Made by a program: the position numbers and the translations under genes. 35,714 bases of DNA. Source: Herminiimonas sp. GTDB taxonomy: Bacteria > Pseudomonadota > Gammaproteobacteria > Burkholderiales > Burkholderiaceae_D. The DNA lies in the NCBI GenBank assembly GCA_027310305.1, contig DAIDBD010000061.1:1-35714 (forward strand). Reading direction: 5' to 3'. Positions 27,768 through 35,714 of the stretch are shown here, piece after piece (positions within the stretch are counted from its first letter, which is position 1; each line of letters begins with the position of its first letter). Under the pieces are notes generated by a model. It was not told the origin of the DNA, made no database searches, and worked only from the letters and a program-made list of their open reading frames with translations.

Positions 27768-28712
27768 TTACACGACCGCGCCGCCGGTCTCGTCCTTTTC
27801 CTTGGCCGGCTTGATCAAATCCTCGCGCTTGACGCCGAGCCACATGGCAACCGCCGCCGCGACGAACACCGACGAATAGATGCCGAACAGGATGCCGATC
27901 GTGAGCGCGATCGCAAAATAGTGCAGGGTCTGGCCGCCGATCAGCAGCATCGACAGCACCATCATCTGGGTCGAGCCGTGCGTGATGATGGTGCGCGAAA
28001 TCGTGCTGGTGATCGCATGGTTCATCACTTCCGGCGTAGCCAGTTTGCCGAACCGGCGGTCGCGGAAAGTCTCACGCACGCGGTCGAACACCACGACCGA
28101 TTCATTGACCGAATAGCCCAGCACCGCCAGCACCGCAGCCAACACGGTCAAAGAGAATTCCCACTGGAAGAAGGCGAAGAAACCCAGGATGATGACCACG
28201 TCATGCAGGTTGGCGATGATGGCCGCGACCGCGAATTTCCATTCGAAGCGGAAAGCGAGGTAGATCATGATGCCGATGACGACCATCGCCAGCGCCATCA
28301 AGCCGTCGTGCGCCAGTTCTTCGCCGACCTGGGGACCGACGAATTCGACGCGCTGCAGCTTGACGTTGCCATCGTGCGCCCTCAGCGCGGTCATCACTTT
28401 TTCGCTGAGGCGCGACGAGTCGATGCCTTTTTGCACCGGCAGCCGGATCATCACGTCTTGCGCCGTGCCGAAGCTTTGCACCTGGTTATCGGTATACCCG
28501 ATGTCCGAGACGGTCTTGCGGATGCCTTCGATATCGGCCGCCTTCGGATATGCCACTTCCATGACGGTGCCGCCGGTGAATTCAATCGACAGATGCAGCC
28601 CCTTGTGAAACAGGAAAAATACCGCTGCGACAAATGTCAGCGCCGAGATCACGTTGAAGATCAACGCATGGCGCATGAAGGGGATATCTTTTTTAATGCG
28701 GAAAAACTCCAT
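27768..28712 (-). CDS. secF: Protein translocase subunit SecF
   Basis: 314 residues, six membrane helices with a periplasmic P1 loop after the first. LSIEFTGGTVMEV is the conserved entry to that loop. The proton-path segment VLGYSVNESVVVFDRVRE (about 215) is intact. SecDF uses proton-motive force to pull preproteins through SecYEG. Two adjacent ATGs follow AAAGGA; the second (28712) has the better spacing. It is the last gene of queA-tgt-yajC-secD-secF. Confidence 0.96.
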   Translation of the reverse strand: MEFFRIKKDIPFMRHALIFNVISALTFVAAVFFLFHKGLHLSIEFTGGTVMEVAYPKAADIEGIRKTVSDIGYTDNQVQSFGTAQDVMIRLPVQKGIDSSRLSEKVMTALRAHDGNVKLQRVEFVGPQVGEELAHDGLMALAMVVIGIMIYLAFRFEWKFAVAAIIANLHDVVIILGFFAFFQWEFSLTVLAAVLAVLGYSVNESVVVFDRVRETFRDRRFGKLATPEVMNHAITSTISRTIITHGSTQMMVLSMLLIGGQTLHYFAIALTIGILFGIYSSVFVAAAVAMWLGVKREDLIKPAKEKDETGGAVV

Positions 28713-28775
28713 CATTTTCCTTTCGCAAGGCAGGCAACTCTTGCCCGCCAATCACTGATGTTTCGATAGCACTCA

Positions 28776-28806
28776 GCGCGATGGGCAACACGGTTTTCCA
28801 TCGCGC
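28776..28806 (-). other. Intercistronic hairpin between secD and secF
   Basis: GCGCGATGG (28776-28784) and CCATCGCGC (28798-28806) form a perfect 9-bp stem with a 13-base loop, 9 bases after the secD stop on the minus strand. No U run follows. Confidence 0.6.
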
Positions 28807-28814
28807 CGTCGTCG

Positions 28815-30674
28815 TCAGGCATTCGGCTTCCAGATCTGTCCGATCGACAACCCGGTCAGTTTCTTCTTGCGTCCGTACCACAAATTGGCAACGCCGCGCG
28901 ATACGAATACCGACGAGAAAATCGAGGTCAGGATGCCCATCGTGTGCACCACCGCAAAGCCGCGTATCGGGCCGGAGCCGAATATCAATAGCGCCAGGCC
29001 GGCGATCAGCGTGGTGACGTTCGAATCCAGAATCGTGGCCCACGCGCGATCGAAACCGGTGGCGATCGCCGCTTGCGGCGAACTGCCCGAACGCAGCTCT
29101 TCCCGGATCCGCTCGTTGATCAGCACGTTGGCGTCGATCGCCATGCCGAGCGTGAACGCGATTGCGGCAATACCCGGCAATGTCAGCGTTGCCTGCAGCA
29201 CCGACAGCAGCGAAATCAGCAGCATCAGGTTCACCGCCAGCGCGAACACGCTGAAGAAACCGAACAACTGATAATAAATCACCATGAAAATGGCAATCGC
29301 GGCGAAGCCGTAGAGTGTCGAATTGAAGCCTTTTTTGATGTTTTCGGCGCCCAGTTGCGGACCGATCGTGCGCTCCTCGATGATTTCCATCGGCGCTGCC
29401 AGCGAACCGGCGCGCAGCAACAGCGACAGGTCGTTGGCGGCTTCGGCCGATCCCATGCCGGTGATCTGGAAGCGCGCGCCGAGTTCATCGCGGATCGTCG
29501 CCACCGTCAGTACTTCGCCCTTGCCCTTTTCGAACAGCACGATCGCCATCGCCTTGCCGATCTTGTTGCGCGTCGCTTCGCGCATCCTGCGACCGCCGTC
29601 GCCGTTCAGGTCGATGCCGACTGCCGGCTGCTGGTTCTGGTCGAAGCTGGCGGAGGCGTTTGAAATATAGTCGCCGGTGATGATCGGGTCCTTGTACAGC
29701 ACGACCGGCGCGCCCTTGCCGACCTTGAACAGTTCGGAGCCGAACGGGATCGCGGCGGTTTCTTCGGTGCCGCGCGTGACCGACTCGTCGACCAGCCTGA
29801 CTTCCAGCGTGGCAGTGCGTCCGATGATGTCCTTGGCGCGTGAGACATCCTGCACGCCGGGCAATTGCACCACGATCCGGTCGGCGCCCTGGCGCTGGAT
29901 CAGCGGCTCGGCCACGCCCAGTTCGTTGACGCGCTTGGACAGCGTGGTGATGTTCTGCTGTACCGCATCTTCGACCGTTTGTTTCAATGCCTGCGGTTGC
30001 AGCGTCGCCACCAGTTTCAAGTCGGCGCCGTCAGCGGCCTCATTCAATACCAGTTCCGATAACTGCGATGCGAGAATTTCCTTCGCCGCGGCACGTGTTT
30101 CCGGGTCGCGGAATTTGATGTCGATCACGTTGCCGTTACGGCTGATGCCGGCGTAGCGCACTTTCTTGTCCACCAGCAGGCTGCGCACGCTGGTCTGCAA
30201 TCCCTGCAGGCGCTTGTTCATCACGGCCTTGGTATCGACCTGCATCAGGAAGTGCACGCCGCCGCGCAAATCGAGACCCAGGTACATCGGGAATGCATGC
30301 AGGCTTTGCAGCCACGCCGGCGTATTCGGCAACAGGTTGAAAGCGACCAGGTAAGTCGGATCCGCCGGATCGGGATTCAATTCCTTTTCCAGCACGCCTT
30401 TCGCCTTGAATTGCGTATCGGTATCGGCAAAACGCACCCGCACCGAACCTTGCGTGCCGATCGTCTCGAAAAACACGCCTTGCTGCCGGATGCCGGCTTT
30501 TTGCAGCGCCTGCTGCACCAGCGCCGTTGCGCCCGCATCGACCTTGACGGTGGCCTTTGCACTGCTGATCTGCACCGCAGGCGATTCGCCGAAAAAGTTC
30601 GGCAGCGTGTACAGCACGCCGAACAGCAGGGCGATAACGATCAGAATGTATTTCCAGAGGGGATAGCGATTCAT
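28815..30674 (-). CDS. secD: Protein translocase subunit SecD
   Basis: 619 residues, like E. coli SecD. Helix 1 is at about 9-27. The large periplasmic P1 domain has YLGLDLRGGVHFLMQVD (about 130), and the C-terminal five helices carry LPGIAAIAFTLGMAIDANVLINERIREE, cited only as the region around residue 500-528. The Asp in MAIDANVLI is the proton-relay residue. It partners SecF and YajC. It follows yajC by 90 bases that contain a hairpin. Confidence 0.97.
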   Translation of the reverse strand: MNRYPLWKYILIVIALLFGVLYTLPNFFGESPAVQISSAKATVKVDAGATALVQQALQKAGIRQQGVFFETIGTQGSVRVRFADTDTQFKAKGVLEKELNPDPADPTYLVAFNLLPNTPAWLQSLHAFPMYLGLDLRGGVHFLMQVDTKAVMNKRLQGLQTSVRSLLVDKKVRYAGISRNGNVIDIKFRDPETRAAAKEILASQLSELVLNEAADGADLKLVATLQPQALKQTVEDAVQQNITTLSKRVNELGVAEPLIQRQGADRIVVQLPGVQDVSRAKDIIGRTATLEVRLVDESVTRGTEETAAIPFGSELFKVGKGAPVVLYKDPIITGDYISNASASFDQNQQPAVGIDLNGDGGRRMREATRNKIGKAMAIVLFEKGKGEVLTVATIRDELGARFQITGMGSAEAANDLSLLLRAGSLAAPMEIIEERTIGPQLGAENIKKGFNSTLYGFAAIAIFMVIYYQLFGFFSVFALAVNLMLLISLLSVLQATLTLPGIAAIAFTLGMAIDANVLINERIREELRSGSSPQAAIATGFDRAWATILDSNVTTLIAGLALLIFGSGPIRGFAVVHTMGILTSIFSSVFVSRGVANLWYGRKKKLTGLSIGQIWKPNA

Positions 30675-30725
30675 ATTAATCAGCGTTCAGTGTGCGACGT
30701 CAGGCAGGCATCGCGATTGGATACA

Positions 30726-30751
30726 GAGTGCCCGCATAAGCGCGGACACTC
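30726..30751 (-). other. Intercistronic hairpin between yajC and secD
   Basis: GAGTGCCCGC (30726-30735) pairs with GCGGACACTC (30742-30751): 10 bp with one mismatch or wobble and a 6-base loop, about 14 bases after the yajC stop. No U run follows. Confidence 0.5.
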
Positions 30752-30764
30752 GACACGCGACCGA

Positions 30765-31097
30765 TTACAGCGACTTGATCGTGCCTTTCGGCAACAGCGT
30801 GCTCACGGCGACTTTCTGGATGACGACTTCGGTGCCGACGGCTATTTCCAGCGTGACGTAGGCATCGGCGACTTTGGTGATCTTGCCGAGAATGCCGCCT
30901 GCGGTGACGACTTCATCGCCCTTGGCCAGCGCATCCATCATCGACTTCTGTTCTTTCTGGCGCTTCATCTGCGGACGGATCATCAGAAAATACAGTACAA
31001 CGAACATCAGGATGATCGGCAAAAAGCTGGTCAGATTGCCTCCCAGTCCGCCTAGGCCGCCCACGGCGGATTGTGCATATGCATTGGAAATGAACAC
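30765..31097 (-). CDS. yajC: SecDF-associated membrane protein YajC
   Basis: 110 residues, the same length as E. coli YajC, if read from GTG 31097. That GTG has GGAG 6 bases upstream, and the resulting FISNAYAQ start matches the family. An upstream in-frame ATG (31142) adds unconserved residues. One membrane helix (about 22-40) ends in MIRPQMKRQKEQ, followed by the cytoplasmic GDEVVTAGGILGKI domain. Confidence 0.93.
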   Translation of the reverse strand: MFISNAYAQSAVGGLGGLGGNLTSFLPIILMFVVLYFLMIRPQMKRQKEQKSMMDALAKGDEVVTAGGILGKITKVADAYVTLEIAVGTEVVIQKVAVSTLLPKGTIKSL

Positions 31098-31201
31098 GGT
31101 GAACTCCAGGTCGTAGTATTGAATAACCCGGCATTTTAGCACCGGACGCAGCGTTTCCTGCCGATATCAGACGCCAGTTGCCGGAATGGCCATTCTCTGG
31201 C

Positions 31202-33356
<2,155 letters not shown>

Positions 33357-33469
33357 GCGCTGGAATGGTATCGGAGTGGGTCCGGAACTGCTATCGTTGC
33401 AAGGTTTGCCACACTACGAATCGGCAAAGCCGCTATTTTACGCTGTGCCGTCCACTTTACGGCCCTGAT

Positions 33470-35569
33470 ATGCCCGCACCGAAGCGAAAGCCCGCCACCT
33501 CCGCCAAGACCGCCAAGCCGGTCGCGAACAAGATCGCCGACAAGTTCGCGCGGCTCGGCCTGCGTTCGGATATGGATCTGGTGCTGCATCTGCCGATGCG
33601 CTACGAAGATGAAACGCAGATCGTGCCGATCAGGGAAGCCGGTTTCATGGTCGGCCATCCGGCGCAGGTCGAAGGCGTGGTTACGTCATGCGATGTGCAG
33701 TTCCGGCCGCGCCGGCAACTGGTGGTCACGATCGAGGACGCGTCCGGCCCGCTGGTGATGCGATTCCTGAATTTTTACGGCAGCCAGACCAGGCAACTCG
33801 CAATTGGCACCCGCGTGCGGGCGCGCGGCGAAGTGCGGCACGGTTTTTTCGGTGATGAAATGGTGCATCCGGCCTACAAGATCGTGCTGGAAGGCGCGCC
33901 GCTGCCGACGGTATTGACGCCGGTCTATCCGTCCGGTGAAGGCTTGTCGCAGGCGATTTTGCGCAAGGCGATCGCGAATGCGATGGCGCGGGTCGACTGG
34001 CGCGATACGTTGTCCGAACCGCTGCTGGCATCGCTGGCGCTGACGCCGTTCGAGCCGGCGGTCCGGCTGCTGCATAATCCGCCGCCGGACGTCGATGAAA
34101 ATGCGCTGGCCGACCGTTCGCATCCGGCCTGGGTGCGCATGAAATTCGACGAACTGCTGGCGCAGCAGTTATCGCTGAAGCGCGCGCAGGTGGCGCGCCG
34201 TGCCAAGGGCGCGAACGCGTTGCCGGTCATCGGTGCATTGTCCGCGGCGTTCCTCCATACCTTGCCGTTTGCATTGACCGGCGCGCAGCAACGGGTCTTG
34301 ACGGAAATCCGCGCCGATCTGCGCGAGTCGTTTCCGATGCAGCGCTTGCTGCAAGGCGACGTCGGCAGCGGCAAGACCGTGGTTGCCGCGCTGGCTGCGG
34401 CGCAAGCGATCGACAGCGGTTACCAGGCGGTGCTGATGGCGCCGACCGAGATTCTCGCGGATCAGCATTTCCGCAAGATCGCGGCATGGATGGCGCCGCT
34501 CGGCGTCGGCGTTGCGTGGCTGACCGGCAGCCTGAAAAAGAAGGAAAAGGCCGATGCGCAGGAACGGATCGAATCGGGCGCGGCGCAACTGGTGATCGGC
34601 ACCCATGCGCTGATTCAGGAAGGCGTGCAGTTTGCCAAACTGGGGGTGGTGATCGTCGACGAACAGCACCGGTTCGGTGTCGGCCAGCGGCTGGCGCTGC
34701 GCAACAAGGGCCTGGGCACCACCACGTCGCTCGACGGTGCGCACACCGTGCCGCACCAGTTGATGATGTCGGCCACGCCGATTCCACGCACGCTGGCGAT
34801 GACTTACTACGCCGATCTCGAAGTCTCGGTGATCGATGAACTGCCGCCCGGCCGCACGCCGATCATGACGCGCGTGATCGACCAGAACCGGCGCGACGAA
34901 GTGATCGAACGGGTGCATGCGGCGGCGCTGGAAGGCAGACAGGTTTACTGGGTATGTCCGCTGATCGAGGAATCGGAGGCGTTGCAGTTGCAGACCGCGA
35001 CCGACACCCATGCGACGCTGATGGCGGCATTGCCGGATCTGCGGGTAGGCCTGGTGCATGGCCGGCTGAAGCCCGCCGAAAAGCAGGACGTGATGGATGC
35101 CTTCACGCGCGGCGAAATTCATTTGCTGGTTGCCACCACCGTGATCGAGGTCGGCGTCGATGTGCCGAATGCATCGCTGATGGTGATCGAACATGCGGAA
35201 CGATTCGGCCTGTCGCAACTCCATCAGTTGCGCGGCCGGGTCGGACGCGGGTCGGCGGCGAGCGTGTGCCTGCTGCTGTACCAGAGCCCGCTCGGACCGA
35301 TTGCCAAACAGCGGCTGGCGACCATCCGCGAAACCACCGACGGTTTTGAAATCGCGCGCCGGGATCTGGAAATTCGCGGTCCCGGCGAATTCCTGGGTGC
35401 GCGCCAGTCGGGCCAGGCGATGCTGCGCTTTGCCGATCTGGAAACCGATCAGTGGCTGGTAGAGAAAGCGCGCACGGTGGCGCAAGCGCTGCTGCGCGAC
35501 GATCCGCAAACGGTGGAACAGCATCTGGCGCGCTGGCTGGGCGGACGGGAAGAATTTTTGAAGGTTTAA
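33470..35569 (+). CDS. recG: ATP-dependent DNA helicase RecG
   Basis: 699 residues. RecG remodels stalled replication forks and Holliday junctions. The N-terminal wedge OB domain (about 20-180) is followed by two helicase lobes: Walker A GDVGSGKT (about 296), the DEQHRFG box (about 397), SATPIPRT (about 437), and later VGVDVPNASLMV and QLRGRVGRG motifs. The C-terminus is complete (WLGGREEFLKV). ATG 33470 is chosen because the frame extending upstream to 33233 overlaps queA without conserved content. The stop is directly next to the IS110-type element. Confidence 0.96.
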   Translation: MPAPKRKPATSAKTAKPVANKIADKFARLGLRSDMDLVLHLPMRYEDETQIVPIREAGFMVGHPAQVEGVVTSCDVQFRPRRQLVVTIEDASGPLVMRFLNFYGSQTRQLAIGTRVRARGEVRHGFFGDEMVHPAYKIVLEGAPLPTVLTPVYPSGEGLSQAILRKAIANAMARVDWRDTLSEPLLASLALTPFEPAVRLLHNPPPDVDENALADRSHPAWVRMKFDELLAQQLSLKRAQVARRAKGANALPVIGALSAAFLHTLPFALTGAQQRVLTEIRADLRESFPMQRLLQGDVGSGKTVVAALAAAQAIDSGYQAVLMAPTEILADQHFRKIAAWMAPLGVGVAWLTGSLKKKEKADAQERIESGAAQLVIGTHALIQEGVQFAKLGVVIVDEQHRFGVGQRLALRNKGLGTTTSLDGAHTVPHQLMMSATPIPRTLAMTYYADLEVSVIDELPPGRTPIMTRVIDQNRRDEVIERVHAAALEGRQVYWVCPLIEESEALQLQTATDTHATLMAALPDLRVGLVHGRLKPAEKQDVMDAFTRGEIHLLVATTVIEVGVDVPNASLMVIEHAERFGLSQLHQLRGRVGRGSAASVCLLLYQSPLGPIAKQRLATIRETTDGFEIARRDLEIRGPGEFLGARQSGQAMLRFADLETDQWLVEKARTVAQALLRDDPQTVEQHLARWLGGREEFLKV

Positions 35570-35590
35570 ACTGATTAGGACTTAATGAAA

Positions 35591-35675
35591 TGGACTCCAC
35601 CCTCCCGACGACGGCATCATAATGTGCCAAGGGTGCCAGAGCGGCTGGCACGCGACAATCAAGAGGAGGAGTCCA
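35591..35675 (+). repeat. Spaced inverted repeat upstream of the transposase, with nested hairpin
   Basis: TGGACTCC (35591-35598) is repeated inverted as GGAGTCCA (35668-35675). Two more pairs (CC/GG) can form after one mismatch. Inside lies a second perfect stem, GTGCCAG (35633-35639) with CTGGCAC (35645-35651). The right outer arm overlaps the transposase ribosome binding site. It probably marks the left end of the insertion element. Confidence 0.7.
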
Positions 35676-35677
35676 CC

Positions 35678-35714
35678 ATGAATGCTACTGCAAAAGTGAT
35701 CGGTCTGGATATTG
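35678..35714 (+). CDS. IS110-family transposase, N-terminal fragment cut by the window edge
   Basis: Only the first 12 codons are visible: MNATAKVIGLDI. The IGLD(I/V) start carries the first acidic residue of the RuvC-like DEDD transposase of the IS110/IS1111 family. GAGGAGGAG precedes the ATG by 6-8 bases. Only about 108 bases separate the recG stop from this ATG, which is short for a left end holding a full bridge RNA, so the IS1111 subgroup is favoured weakly. Confidence 0.75.
   Translation, partial: MNATAKVIGLDI

Overview
This is a chromosomal segment of a betaproteobacterium. Order Burkholderiales is likely and Oxalobacteraceae-like is a guess, based on moderate-to-high GC, betaproteobacterial gene neighbours (amgK-murU beside lptD, a three-gene pnt transhydrogenase, hemP-bfd-tonB-exbBD) and the protein sequences themselves. 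Most of the window is densely packed housekeeping operons with many 4-base ATGA stop/start overlaps. No rRNA, tRNA or CRISPR array was seen.

Layout. Positions 14-637 hold an unrecognised gene. Positions 776-6772 form the most interesting block. It holds a GT4 glycosyltransferase resembling the Agt diacylglycerol glycosyltransferases, an exported metallophosphoesterase, a HAD phosphatase and a PlcP-type phospholipase C-like metallophosphoesterase, all on the minus strand. Divergent from these are an MGDG-synthase-like glycosyltransferase and an overlapping small membrane protein. Three of the four minus-strand genes have an upstream candidate PHO box: 7-base units at 11-base period followed by a -10-like hexamer. 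I read the block as a phosphate-starvation system that strips phosphate from phospholipids and rebuilds the membrane with glycolipids.

Positions 6777-12312 are the envelope/ribosome operon lptD-surA-pdxA-rsmA. Positions 12426-16667 run the other way: amgK-murU (peptidoglycan sugar recycling), pepP and ubiH, closed by a terminator. Positions 16733-20073 encode proton-translocating transhydrogenase (pntAa, pntAb, pntB) with panD inserted between the two alpha-subunit genes. Positions 20405-22010 are a nudJ-like gene and mnmA.

Positions 22187-25467 are an iron block: a promoter with a Fur-box-like palindrome, hemP, bfd, tonB, exbB, exbD, then bacterioferritin. A YibF-like glutathione transferase and purB follow, each separated from its convergent neighbour by a perfect-palindrome terminator. 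Positions 27768-33356 are the conserved queA-tgt-yajC-secD-secF operon on the minus strand. recG follows divergently. The first 12 codons of an IS110-family transposase close the window, next to an inverted repeat that could hide its ribosome binding site.
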